Shown piece by piece: positions 52,801 to 63,398 of a DNA stretch of 64,000 nt. The translations under genes and the position numbers were made by a program. Source of the DNA: Philonthus cognatus (Eukaryota; Arthropoda; Insecta; Coleoptera; Staphylinidae); the NCBI GenBank assembly GCA_932526585.2, contig OW052241.1:161168574-161232573 (forward strand), read 5' to 3'. The notes below the pieces were generated by a model, which worked only from the letters and a program-made list of their open reading frames with translations, was not told where the DNA came from and searched no databases. Position 1 is the first letter of the stretch, and every line of letters starts with the position of its first letter.

Positions 52801-53510
52801 TACACTACTCAATAGAAAAAAGTAGTAACTTTTTTAAGGTGGGGTAAATATAATGTAAGCTTATGAATTTTGTTGAAACTTGATATATATGAACACTGGT
52901 CCTTTATCTTTAATAATTTCCACATATTATAAAATATTATCATGTATGCTTATGTCAAATTAAGTTAGATAAATTATATAACCAAAAACAAAGTGTGGTC
53001 AACACATTGATAAAACTACTTCTTAACATTTTGAGTAAACATATTCAAGATGCACCACAAATAAAAGTTTTCACAAATGAAAACTACTATACACAAAGAT
53101 CGTTTCCTTCGTTTGCAAGAGCTGTTCCCAATTATTAAGTAAAACTCACTTAAGATACAATGATTTGTTATCGGACATTTTCTAGATTATTTTATTTTTT
53201 GCTACTGCTAAGCTTTAATCTATACACAGATTACAAATTTTACTAAAAGCTGTTCACAATACTAAGTAAACCTGACTAAGGATACAACGTTTTGATATCG
53301 GAAATGTCCTAGATTACTTTAGTTTTTGTCACTACTAAACACTAATCTATACGTAGATTACAAATTTCATTCATTTTTTTTAAAAAGATGTAGCATTATT
53401 CATATAAACGATGTATTTACATATATACTAAGTTTCAACAAAATTCCTTAACTCGCGTAAACTTTATGTTATTTTAAAAAAGTGACTACCTTTTTCTTTT
53501 GAGTAGTGTA
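52801..53510. mobile_element. TA-flanked Tc1/mariner-like MITE, 710 bp
   Basis: TACACTACTCAATAGAAAAA at the left end pairs with the right end, which reads TACACTACTCAAAAGAAAAA on the other strand, including the adjacent GTAGTAACTTTTTTAA/GTAGTCACTTTTTTAA. A second inner inverted segment (TTTTGTTGAAACTTGATATA) also pairs. The interior holds two diverged direct repeats of about 125 bp at 53117-53240 and 53241-53370. Confidence 0.85.
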
Positions 53511-54084
53511 TTACAACTTTATCTTTAAACTTTATCACTTTTCAACGTACTCCACTTATCGCTAATTTCAACATTCGTTTGTCATTTTACCACATTTCGA
53601 CATGTTCACCTTTTTTTGACAAATCTAACATTATCATTTTTTTAAATATTTGCATCACTTTCTGACATTTCGTGGTTTATAATGTTAAAAATATTAAAAG
53701 TTGAGTCATAAAATAATTAAATATATCAAAATTATTTTTGACGTTTCATCACATTTCGATATCTTGGACAATTTCCGCAAATTTCAACCTTCGTACATTC
53801 ATATTCATATTCATATTTATTGATGTATTAACAAAAGTACATGTTTTACATATGTCACCTTAACCTACGAGTATATAATAATAACAAATATAATAATAAT
53901 AAAACCTTATAAGCTAGTTTGTATAGTGAGAAACATCGAAGTAAATAAGTAAATAGATCTATAGTCACATATTAAAATAACTTATTAAGAAATAACATAT
54001 TAAAATATCATATTAAAACAACATATTAAAATACCACATTAAAATAACACATTAAAATAACATATTGAAGTAACATACGGACGT

Positions 54085-55827
54085 TCACAATTTAAAATGA
54101 GTTTTAAAATCAAATTTAAGGAATTCTTCCCAGCAGTAAAAACCTTTATCCTCAAGTAGCGTTTTCAGACGATTTCCAAATTGCTTGGGAGGCAATTGCT
54201 GTATGTTTTTCGGTAGTGCGTTAAAGAATTTAACAGCGTGGATTCTAGTACCAGTCTTCGCTTTCGAGAGTCTTGTTGTTTGTAGATATATGTTTGATTC
54301 TTGGCGAGTATGGTACTTATTGATGTCGCTACAAGTTTGGTAGCTATCCAAATTGTGTCTAATATGAGACAAGCAGGCAAGAATAAATAGTGATGGGAAT
54401 GTTAATATTCTTAAATCAATGAAAGCTTATCTGCAGTCATCACAGTAGTTCAGGCCAGCTAACACTCTTACTACCTTTCTCTGAAGACCAAATATTAGGT
54501 GTCGAATAGCGGCATGACCCTAAGTAAGTATCCCATATGTGATGTTGGACTGGAATAGCGAGAAATATGTCGTACGAGCTACGTTCCCTAATACTATGTG
54601 TGCCAGGTTTCTAATAAGATATATACTCGAACTATGCTTTCTAGCGAGTATATCCCCACGAGTAGTCCAAGATAGAAAGGAATCAATGTGAAAGCCAAGA
54701 AATTTAGTTGATTCATATTTAGTTGATTCATATTTCCTTAATGTGAACGTTAGGGAAGCAGATTTGTTGATATTCAGTTTTAGTCGATTACATATGAACC
54801 ACTCCAAAACCTCCCCGAGTGCTTTATCATGCAAATTATTAGCAATAGAGTAATCTTTAGATTTGTTAATAACAGTGGTATCGTCTGCATATAATATTGT
54901 ATTGGTGTTTGGCGTCGCATTAGGTAAGTCATTGATGTATATCAGAAACAACAGAGGCCCAAGAATAGATCCCTGCGGTACACCGTATTTAATGGGCAAG
55001 GCCTCAGACATGATTCCATTTGACAGTACCCTCTGAGTCCTTCCAGTGAGGTATGAGAGTAAAATCCTGCAGGTGTCTGGATGAATATTGTAAAAATAAA
55101 GTTTGTCGTGAGATACGCTGACAAAAGCCTTAGACATGTCTAGAAATGTAGCTCTTGCTATAGATCCATCTTCGAAGACATTGATAATTTCTTCAACTAA
55201 TTTCGATAAAGCGATCCCCGTTGAACGTTCTTTCCTAAAACCATATTGCTCGCTTCTTAATATTTTTGATTGTTCTAGGTAAGTAGATAGTTGATCTTGC
55301 AAGATTTTTTCAAATATTTTGCCAAAAAAGGGCAGCAGAGAAATTGGACGATAGTTGTCAGGATCGTTTGGATCTCCTTTCTTAAGGATCGGTATGACCA
55401 AGGCTCTCTTAAAAACATCCGGAAAGGTGTTATTTCTAATACACATATTGAGCATTTTTGTGAGTGGAGATAAAATAGTGTTCAATACGGATTTGATGAC
55501 ATCAATTCGTAATCCGTAGATGTCCCTGCTTGAACTGGGTCGTAATCTACTTACTGCATCTCTGACAATATTCATCGATATTTGACTGAAACTGAAAAAC
55601 TGAGTACTGCTATTAAATTCTGAAGACATTAAGGTTATTGGGTCTGTATTTGAATGAGGTAAGGATGATATAATATTATCAGCAATTTCAGTAAAGTGCT
55701 CATTGAAGGTCATTGCAGAAGTGGTTGGACGCGTAATTGATTTCGAGGGTCTTGAGCAATTAATAATTTTCCACACGGCTTTTGGTTTAAAGTTGTTCTT
55801 TACAATGCACAAGTTATTGGCCTGCAA
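54085..55827 (-). pseudogene. LINE 9 reverse transcriptase
   Basis: One frame spans the RT: KAVWKIINCSRPSKS and SSRDIYGLRIDVIKS (linker), NYRPISLLPFFGKIFEKIL, SEQYGFRKERSTGIALSKLV, TFLDMSKAFVSVSHDKL, KYGVPQGSILGPLLFLIYIN, catalytic YADDTTVI, LKLNINKSASLTFTLRK, KFLGFHIDSFLSW, and the C-terminus HTRQESNIYLQTTRLSKAKT to the stop at 54085. Two in-frame stops interrupt it: one at 54520 (YGILT-stop-GH, a TGG to TAG change) and a TAA near 54430. The 3' tail is (ATGAAT)n at about 53798-53818. Confidence 0.9.
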
Positions 55828-55874
55828 TTTTCTACATTCAATTGCTCGCCTGTAACATTTCCTATGATTGTTCC

Positions 55875-56770
55875 TTAATACTCGTACTTCTGGATCACGC
55901 GTGGTGTTTTATATTTCGGATAGTAGCTGTAGGTGTTCTCTCGTTTTTTTAAAGAATTTTTAAAGAATCTGATATGATTTTCCTGTGTGTTCGATTTGGT
56001 TGTTTTGAGTGGAAAACAAGACTCAAAATATACAAGGAAGACAGACAAGAAGTTGTCCACACATTCGTTGGTATCACTTATTATATTCAGAAAGCTCCAT
56101 GATTCCTCTTCCAATAGTTTAAACAGGGTATGTTTTCCAGTCGCAGTGATTTGTCTTATCGTTCTGTTATGTTTGGGATTCTGATTTTTGTTTAGTGGAA
56201 CGGTAAAAATAATTCCTCTGTGGTCTGATAATCCTGTTTCAAGAGGATAAGATGACATAGTATGAAAGTTCGTCGCTATGTTGTCAATGCAGTTATTTAA
56301 GTGTGTGGGAAAGTTAATCATGAATTCTAGATCATAGCTATGAATAATATCCACGAGGCTCTCTGTATTGCGATTGGAAGTATTGATGTTAATATTGTAG
56401 TCGCCAATCACAAATATGTGCTTTTTATTTTGCTTGATGGAGTCAAGTACAACAGAGAGTGTATTCAAGAATTGATTGAGATCGCCGTTAGGAGATCTAT
56501 AGACTGTGATTATTATGTTACAATCTGTTTCAATTACCGGTATTTCGCAGTTTTTCTCCGATGAAAATTGGCTGATATTTAAGGATGTGAATGCTATGTT
56601 ATTCTTGACCATAATTAGAATTCCACCGCCGGATGTTGATTTTCGAGAATAGCTGGTTGCTACTTGAAAGTTTGAGAAGACAGTGGTTTTTATAGCATCG
56701 TCGGTTAACCAGTATTCGCATAAACATAGTACAGAAATATTTAATGTTGTGTCTAAGGATTATTTTCGAC
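55875..56770 (-). pseudogene. LINE 9 endonuclease, 5'-truncated
   Basis: The 245-codon frame contains IIITVYRSPNGDLNQFLNTL, the catalytic IFVIGDYNININTS, NNCIDNIATNF and ETGLSDHRGIIFTVPLN. Upstream residues (CEYWLTDDAIKTTVFSN, RKSTSGGGILIMVKNN) extend the domain to about 56765. A frameshift near 55850 separates it from the RT frame. The first catalytic block is missing, so the element is 5'-truncated. Confidence 0.88.
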
Positions 56771-56794
56771 AATTCTCGCATACTTCAACTTTTT

Positions 56795-57003
56795 GATGAA
56801 TTAATTTCTCACTTAACCCGTGGTGAAACATATTTAATTAATACGCTTTGATTAAAACACTTGGTTTGTTTCACTGATTTTTTATTTTTACTCCAACTAG
56901 TTTCGACCTTAGGTCATATCTCCTTGAGAATGACCTAAGGTCGAAACTAGTTGGAGTAAAAATAAAAAATCAGTGAAACAAACCAAGTGTTTTAATCAAA
57001 GCG
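56795..57003. mobile_element. Penelope-like fold-back insertion, 14-bp TSD
   Basis: TACTTCAACTTTTT at 56781-56794 and 57004-57017 brackets a 209-bp insert. A tail of about 45 nt (GATGAATTAATTTCTCACTT ...) is followed by an inverted repeat (56848-57003). Its arms read CTTTGATTAAAACACTTGGT, AAAATCAGTG/CACTGATTTT and CAACTAGTTTCGACCTTAGG, with GAGAATGACCTAAGG in the second arm. Same design as 4913-5116. Confidence 0.65.
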
Positions 57004-57339
57004 TACTTCAACTTTTTCTTTAAGTTTCATCACTTTTCAACTTACTTCACAATTTTCGCTAATTTTAACATTCGTTTGACATTTTATCACTTTCGACATT
57101 TTCTACATTTTTTTTTTTTGACAAATCTCGCATCTTTAAATTTTTGTGTTTTCATTACTTTTCGAATTTCTTCACAATTTTCGAAAATTTCAACATTCCT
57201 TTGAAATTTCATCACCGTTTCGTTTTCTTTCCACAAATTTCAACGTCCATCATGATATTGAAATGTCATTTGTCTAACAGAAAATATCAATTTTTTGTTA
57301 AAAAAATGACATTCATTAAATCATTAATTATTCTCTAAC

Positions 57340-57505
57340 GCGTGTTTTCCACTCCCAGACTAAGCATGAAGTAAAATTTCGAGTTGAGAAAATCCGGAAG
57401 AATTTGGATTTGGACGCGCAGCGTCCAAATCCAAATTCTGGCTTTTCTCAACTCGAAATTTTACTTCATGCGCCACGCGCATAAAAAACACTGTTTAATT
57501 GTTAG
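57340..57505. mobile_element. Fold-back MITE, left half, different tip
   Basis: Outer stem GTGTTTTCCACTCCCAGACT, hairpin at 57366-57471 with a GGACGCGCAGCGTCC tip, and the inner stem GCGCCACGCGCATAAAAAAC. In the hairpin stem TCGAGTTGAGAA pairs with TTCTCAACTCGA, whereas other copies have TCGAGTTTAGAA with TTCTAAACTCGA, a compensated change. Confidence 0.85.
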
Positions 57506-57720
57506 ATTTAAAATATTTAAAACATTTTTCTATTATTACTTTTCGACATACTTCAAAATATTGCCAAATTTTAATATATCTTGACATTCCATCACTTTTT
57601 GACATTGTTTCAACATTTTCTCAAATTTAAACATTTTATCGTTTTTCGACAATTTTCGATTTTTCCAAAATTTTGTCCAATTTCAACATTTTTACCTTGA
57701 CATTTTATCACTTTTCCATA

Positions 57721-58910
57721 GTTTTCTTCCCACCACTGACAGAGCATAAATTCTAATTATTATCGCCCGCAGAATATTTTACAGGAGGAGGGTAAAATAT
57801 TCTTCGGGCGATCGTGTGCGTAGTTTTTTTATTATAAATAAATAAATAAATAATAATAATATTATAAATAAAAAATATTTACTGGTGTTTATCATAAACA
57901 AAAGTGTGTTACACAGGTCCAACTAATCTAATCCATACTAATTTATATCTAGGGCAGTCCAATCACGTGGAGATTTTAATAATGTATGTGAAGTATAATG
58001 TAGACTTAAAAAGAAAAACTCCCATTCCATTTCTTGTGTGTCGTTGTGAATAGTACATGTAATTAATATTTAATGAATGATCACGTCAGGATTTATTTTA
58101 TGAGCGGAATAATTTTCAAAGAAACGCGAAAAAGAAAAGAGGGACGGTAATGAAAAATTGCCGGGACAATGGGGAAGGAGTAAAGATGATGTACGTTGCA
58201 CCTACAATTAATTTTTTTCGCGCGACGCGAAACCGGCGCTCATTTTCCGCCGTCCCCTCCGCAACTTTCCACGAAAGAATAATTACCGACGTCAAGTGGG
58301 CCGTGAACGAGCGCTCGGCAAAAAAGAAAACAAATGAAATGATGAAGCAATAACGATGGCGCGCGGGCGGCCCCGGAGATTGATAATTTGTACGGTTGCC
58401 GCTCGTTCGCGATTCACCGGCGTGAAATTCAAATGGCCAATAATATCTGTGTAATTTATTCAATTTGATGTTTTTATTCGGGCAGAGCGTTTAACAGATG
58501 ATTTATTTTATTGTTTCCCTTTTTCGGCGGCGGTTTCTGCCTGCCGCGGAGGGGCGGCGATGGGGATGAATTTTGAATAAAAGATGATACACTTTTTAAC
58601 GTTCGCGTCACGTCCCCTTGATTGTGAAACTATACGCGCTTACATTCTTGCGGACTTTTGGTGAACTTGTGCGGTCGTCCTGAATGCAAGATGCAAACAT
58701 TCTATCATCGGCGAGATCAGAATTTTAACTCTTTCTTCGTTCCCCCACTAACATTTTAAGCATTTATATCTCCTGCATCGCGGCAATTTAATATTATTAT
58801 TCCCATGACTCAATACAGACTAATCATTAATAATAATAGAACAGCATTTCATGGAAATATTGCACCAAGAATTAAATCTTTGAAATATTACCTAATTTAT
58901 TATTTCAAAT
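57721..58910. other. Stretch with balanced composition, no recognised gene
   Basis: A small hairpin CGCCCGCAGAATATTTTAC/TAAAATATTCTTCGGGCG lies at 57765-57811. An AT-repeat resembling a LINE tail is at 57830-57870. From about 58190 to 58570 the DNA is GC-richer (CGGCGGCGGTTTCTGCCTGC, GCGCGGGCGGCCCCGG) and unlike any transposon here; it may be host regulatory or intronic sequence. ORFs at 58116-58463 and 58150-58353 are not recognisable. Confidence 0.4.
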
Positions 58911-59220
58911 CAGAGCTGGGACGAATCCTCATAAAAAAGATTCGAATTACGAAGCCGAATCACCTAATATCATTCAAATCACGAATACTCGAATAAAGGA
59001 TTCGTATGATTCGAATCAAAGATTCGAATCCTGTTTTTTCGAATCACGAATACAAATCTTTTAAGAATAAATTTGATTTTATATTTTTTTGCAACCATTA
59101 ATATATTAATATCGTTACCAGTTGTTTCAACAAGAATATTCAAAACATAATTATTTATAATTAACACTGAACATCGTTGATAACAGACTGAATATCTGAT
59201 TCTCCGTTACTCTGACTAAA

Positions 59221-60140
59221 GATGTGTTTGTGTGTTTCTGAACTTCACTTCAAATCAGTGTTTTGTACGCGTGGCGCATGAAGTAAAATTTCGAGTTTAG
59301 AAAAGCCCGAAAATTTGTCTCGGGTCGCTGCGCGACCCTCGACAAATTTTCACGGGGCATTTCTAAACTCGAAATTTTACTTCATGCTTAGCCGGGGAGT
59401 GGAAACACTCGTTCGAAATTTTGAATTGAGCTCTATTATAAAATTGACGAATGCCTGAAAATTACGGAAATAAAAAAAGCACTGAATATCTTTAAAACCG
59501 AAAAAGTCAGAGAAAAGTCATGGAATTATATTCAAATTAATCAAAACACTAACAAAAAAGCCATATGATATTATTAAATTTGTCAAAATCAGCAGGCAAA
59601 TTGGAAAACACGTAAAAATTTATAAAATTAACTTAAATTTTGAGAAAAACAATGAAAACAATTAAACAAAATAGGGTGACTAATGATGTGTTTGTGTGTT
59701 TCTGAACTTCACTTTAAATCAGTGTTTTTTACGCGTGGCGCATGAAGTAAAATTTCGAGTTTAGAAAAGCCCGAAAATTTGTCTCGGGTCGCTGCGCGAC
59801 CCTCGACAAATTTTCATGGGGCTTTTCTAAACTCGAAATTTTACTTCATGCTTAGCCTAGGAGTGGAAACACTCGTTCAAAACTTCGAATCGAGCTCTAT
59901 TATAAGATTGACGAATGCCTGAAAATTACGTAAATAAAAAAATCACTGAATATTAATAAAATCGGGAAAGTCAGAGAAAAGTCATAGAATTATATTCAAA
60001 TTGAACAAAACACCAGCAAAAGAGCCATATGGTTTTATTTAATTTGCCAAAATCAGCAGGCAAATTAGAAAACACGGAAAAATTTATAAAATTAACTTAA
60101 ATTTTGAGGAAAACGAAGAAAACAATTAAACAAAATGGGG
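59221..60140. repeat. 460-bp tandem duplication inside the hAT element
   Basis: GATGTGTTTGTGTGTTTCTG begins at 59221 and again at about 59683. Each unit contains a fold-back right half with one hairpin (59279-59388; 59741-59850), then GCCATATGATATTATT-like sequence and AATTTTGAGAAAAACAATG-like sequence. Confidence 0.88.
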
Positions 60141-60334
60141 CTTCCCACAGAAGAAAGTTATATTAAAACGCCAGGAAAAACAATCTTGAATCAGGGAAAT
60201 GTCAGAAAAATTTAACATTCCAGTTTGTGGCAACCATGTCAGTTTTACTTCAAATAATATTAAACAAAATTTTGAATACTAAATTATTATCTTTAAAAAC
60301 ATTTTCAGTCATTTAATGTTCTTATCAAAGCATT

Positions 60335-60530
60335 CAGTTTAAAGTTTCGAACGAGCGTTTCCACTCCCAGACTAAGCATGAAGTAAAATTTCGAGTTTAG
60401 AAAAGCCCCGCGTAGAAAATTTGTCGAGGGTCGCGTAGCGACCCGAGACAAATTTTCACGGGGCTTTTCTAAACTCGAAATTTTACTTCATGCGCCACGC
60501 GTATTAAACAACGATTTAACGATAAATTTA
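60335..60530. mobile_element. Fold-back MITE, left half within hAT element
   Basis: GTTTCGAACGAGCGTTTCCA outer stem, a hairpin at 60378-60492 (GGGTCGCGTAGCGACCC tip) and the inner stem GCGCCACGCGTATTAAACAA. It is the missing partner orientation for the two right halves at 59221-59880. Confidence 0.85.
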
Positions 60531-60800
60531 AAAACATACAAAAGACATTTTTCATGTTAATCCTCACAATTAATTCGAATTATTTTTGACGATTTAAATC
60601 CTTTTGTAAGTATTCGAATCCTTTCATAAATATTTGAATTCTTTTATAAATATTCGAATCCTTTTATAAGGATTCGAATCACCAACATTTGGATTCGAAT
60701 ACGAAATCCAGTTGAACTAAAGTATTCGAATGCCTCTTTTGAATCCTCTTAAAGAATTCTAATCCTGAATGATTCAAATCCTGCCCAGCTCTGTTTCAAA

Positions 60801-60990
60801 TACAGGTTTTTTTCTTTTAAGTATAGAGTTTTCATTATTTTACGATAACTTTTTTTGAATGTCGAGAGGCCCTATAATTTTTATAGAGCATCTTTCATCC
60901 TGTTTATACAGACTACTCGAAATCTATGAACTCAAGATAAAAACAAGCAGTATATTTTAAACTTAACTTGAAATCAGTGTTTTATATTGT
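60801..60990. mobile_element. Fold-back MITE fragments
   Basis: TACAGGTTTTTTTCTTTTAA at 60802 resembles the common left terminus. CAGTATATTTTAAACTTAAC followed by TTGAAATCAGTGTTTTATAT (60950-60990) matches the centre of other copies. The hairpins are missing. Confidence 0.6.
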
Positions 60991-61007
60991 TTAAGGCAAA
61001 CTGACTA

Positions 61008-61173
61008 GCGGCGGCTCACAGCCTAACTTCAAGGTAGGCCAGAGACCCAAAGGTAATATGTATCCGTTATTGAAAGGTGACTTTGTTGTGCATTTATTAG
61101 CGCGATCCCAACCTCAAATTTTGTGTGTCTTGGCGCTGTGGCCTACCCTGAAGTTAGTCTGCGAGCCGTCGCT
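61008..61173. mobile_element. 165-bp MITE next to the dehydrogenase exon
   Basis: AGCGGCGGCTCACAGCCTAA and CTTCAAGGTAGGCCA pair with TGGCCTACCCTGAAGTTAGT and CTGCGAGCCGTCGCT. The right edge lies about 10 bp from the exon's predicted splice donor. The superfamily is not assignable from the ends. Confidence 0.75.
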
Positions 61174-61182
61174 GAAACTGAC

Positions 61183-61387
61183 CCATTAAAGTAGTCGGTA
61201 ATCTTAAACCGGCGTTATTGATAACGATGGAAATACCACCGAGATTTTCATCGATCCAGTTGAAGACTTCTTGAATGTTATTCTCGTCCCTTACATCGCA
61301 GAACATTGGATGAAATATTCCTTTCTCCTCCGACAATTTCACGGCTAATTCTTCCATCGGCTCGGTACGTCTGGCCATCCCGACAAC
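61183..61387 (-). CDS. Short-chain dehydrogenase/reductase exon (DHRS11/farnesol dehydrogenase-like)
   Basis: The exon begins after an acceptor TTTTTAATTCAG|GTTGTC at 61388 and encodes VVGMARRTEPMEELAVKLSE, then GIFHPMFCDVRDENNIQEVF, WIDENLGGISIVINNAGLRL and PTTLM. ARR after the second beta strand indicates an NADP-preferring Rossmann fold, CDV is the adenine-binding aspartate motif, and NNAG is the conserved stabilising motif. The first exon (TGxxxGIG) and the catalytic YxxxK exon are not in the window, so the rest of the gene lies in flanking DNA or behind long introns. A plausible donor ATGG|GTCAGT ends the exon at 61183, only about 10 bp from a MITE. Insect relatives oxidise or reduce small alcohols/ketones such as farnesol; the substrate here is unknown. 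It is the one clearly host-type coding segment seen. Confidence 0.85.
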
Positions 61388-61451
61388 CTGAATTAAAAAT
61401 GGATGATAATAATGCAATATTTGAATATTGGGTCCTTTGAAGGCAGTCAAG

Positions 61452-62225
61452 ATGGCAAATCCTGGGGAATCAGTGAGGACAGAAGACGATTTTCACGAAA
61501 ATATATGAAGATGGTATGGCAATCATGGGATTTACAATAGAAGATAGGGTTCACTTTCTGTCGACATCTATTTAATGGAAAACAGAATCCACAACGAGTA
61601 GAAAGCTTCATCAAACAAATCACTTTGTTTGAAGAAAACGAGAATATCAGTAACGCTGCAGCATTACAAACATTTTCGGCCTTAATCTTCAATGAAGCCA
61701 CAAAAGACCACAAGAGGCATCTATAGATAATCATAATCGGATTAAGTACTTTGCACCGAAGAAAACTGTCTACAAATTTTTCCTCGGTGTCTTTAACCCC
61801 ATAAATACGGATCAGTAACTGACCACGAAATCGGATTAAGTACTTTGCACCGAAGAAACCTGCCTACAAATTTTTTGTCGGTGTCTTTAACGCCCATCAA
61901 TACGGATCAGTACCTGACCACGAAAAGAACCCTGTTAAAGACCGTAGAGCCGGAGATAGCGGACGAAACAATCTTGGACATGCTGTATGCGCTCATCCAT
62001 CACGATCTGAAGAACTGAATTCCTCGGTTAAGGATTCGTTCACACCACGAATTAATAAGTCACGTCAGAGAAGCAGAAGAACTCTTACAAGATCATCAAC
62101 GTCCCAAACAACACCCGAACAATGGCGGCAGACCAAAAGAAGCTAAGAAAAGATGCAGCTTCTGTAGAATACCGGGACACGATAGAAGAATGCCGCAAGA
62201 AAAAACAGACGACTACAACCCAGGC
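61452..62225 (+). pseudogene. Ty3/gypsy-type gag remnant
   Basis: Gag-like sequence in shifting frames: MANPGESVRTEDDF at 61452, then FNGKQNPQRVESFIKQITLF and SNAAALQTFSALIF (capsid region), TVEPEIADETILDMLYALIH, and RSHHELISHVREAEELLQDH. A zinc-knuckle start CSFCRIPGHDRRM follows, in which the final cysteine is lost by frame or substitution. A 93-97 bp tandem duplication at 61738-61925 interrupts the capsid region. Several frameshifts make it non-functional. No LTR was identified. Confidence 0.75.
61738..61925 (+). repeat. 93-97 bp tandem duplication in gag
   Basis: CGGATTAAGTACTTTGCACC begins at 61738 and about 61831. Both units run through CTACAAATTTTT and AATACGGATCAGTA to CTGACCACGAAA. 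Confidence 0.88.
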
Positions 62226-62374
62226 CGTCTCAAACTTCTCACTTCAAATGTTTTGGCTGTGGGACACCCGGAGTTGTTCGAAGCAAATGTACGAAATGTA
62301 ACCCCATTGAAATAGAGACGGCATCCCTCCACTTCAATCCAAAACATCATTCACCAAAAGTACGACTATACAGT

Positions 62375-62545
62375 CGTACGGGCCTGGGTTGTATGTCGTC
62401 TGTTTTTTCTTGCGGCATTCTTCTATCGTGTCCCGGTATTGTACAGAAGCTGCATCTTTTCTTAGCTTCTTTTTGTCTGCCGCCATTGTGTTGTTTGGGA
62501 CGTTGATGATCTTGTAAGGCTTCTTCTGCTTCTCTGACGTCAGCA
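62375..62545 (-). repeat. Inverted second copy of the gag zinc-knuckle segment
   Basis: The minus strand encodes VREAEEALQDHQRPKQHNGG and CSFCTIPGHDRRMPQEKTDD, the same segment as plus-strand 62064-62225. The two lie head to head around a spacer of about 150 bp. Confidence 0.85.
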
Positions 62546-63398
62546 ATATCAACGAAGAAGCAATCTTCGATACAGGATCCCAAATGACGCTGGCCTCCCA
62601 GAGGCTACATCAAGCTCTACAGAGGCATGGAACAATCTGCAAACGAAAAACGGGACATATTGCCTTGGCTGATAGCAACCCTACATCGCAGAAAATTGAA
62701 TTCACGAAAACAACGATAACAATACATGAAAGGAAAATACGGACAACCTTATTTGTATTTCCTGACACAAGAGCAAGAGAAACTATTCTTGGGATGCATT
62801 TCATCCAAGCTGCTGGAGTAATACTGGATGCTTCGCAAAAGACTTGGAAGTTTTTCGACTATAACCAACAGTATGATTACTGCAAACCATGTTTAGAACA
62901 AACCCTCGTCAAAGAACGACGAACAACCGAAGAAAATGCAGACCCTGAACGTTATGGCCCCATACCGGTCAGCAAAAGGGTCAGACACGCCCGTATGGTG
63001 GGACTACGAGATCATGAAGGTCCGGAGATGGGTGACTCCCAAAGAGAACAAATTAACAGCCTCCTTCGCAACCATTTAGAAATTTTCGAAGAGAGCGGAC
63101 CAGCCACAACCCTAGGAGAGCATTCCATCAACACCGAATCAGCCACCCCAGTGCAAAATAAGCCATATCAGCTATCCCCTCTGCGAAAAAAAGAACTACA
63201 GAGACATCTGAATGAAATGCTGCAGCTCCTGTGGTCATGATATCAAAGAAAGATGGTGAACTGCGATTGTGCATCGATTATCGCGGTCTAAATTCAGTCA
63301 CCTTAGCAGATCAGTATCCACTACCTTGCATGGAGGACATCTACGATCGACGGTCAATGCAGAATGGTTCACGACAATTAATCATCGCTCTGGATATT
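62545..63398 (+). pseudogene. Ty3/gypsy protease and reverse transcriptase start
   Basis: The protease begins INEEAIFDTGSQMTLASQRL, with the catalytic DTGS at about 62569-62580, and ends with the ILGMHFIQAAGVILD flap/ILG region, a complete retropepsin core. The frame (62584-63240) runs into the pre-RT sequence ATPVQNKPYQLSPLRKKELQ and HLNEMLQ. A small deletion and frameshift near 63225 follows, then RT resumes VVMISKKDGELRLCIDYRGL and VTLADQYPLPCMEDI to LIIALDISRL, where a fold-back MITE cuts it at about 63398. The catalytic YxDD box, RNase H and integrase are absent. Confidence 0.88.

Larger units (their letters stand above)
52620..57720. repeat. Degenerate TTTCGACA-rich tract interrupted by several elements
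   Basis: Segments 52620-52800, 53515-53795, 57004-57335 and 57510-57720 share irregularly spaced motifs such as CATCACTTTTCGACAT, ACAATTTTCG and AATTTCAACATT. A longer block (GACATTTCGTGGTTTATAAT ... GTCATAAAATAA) is repeated at about 52652 and 53667. It looks like an old simple-sequence or satellite tract; the period is not regular enough for me to state. Confidence 0.5.
58903..60801. mobile_element. Non-autonomous hAT element, 1.88 kb, 8-bp TSD
   Basis: TTTCAAAT at 58903-58910 and 60794-60801 brackets an element with ends CAGAGCTGGGACGAATCC and (other strand) CAGAGCTGGGCAGGATT. Many GATTCGAAT/ATTCGAATC motifs cluster within about 250 bp of each end, as expected for subterminal transposase sites. 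The interior has no transposase. It contains a tandem duplication and three fold-back MITE halves. Confidence 0.88.

Noticed and set aside
58116..58463. 115-codon minus ORF in GC-rich block
   Set aside because: Composition-driven open frame with no recognisable protein content.
61447..61734. 95-codon minus ORF beside the dehydrogenase exon
   Set aside because: Shadow of the plus-strand gypsy gag sequence.
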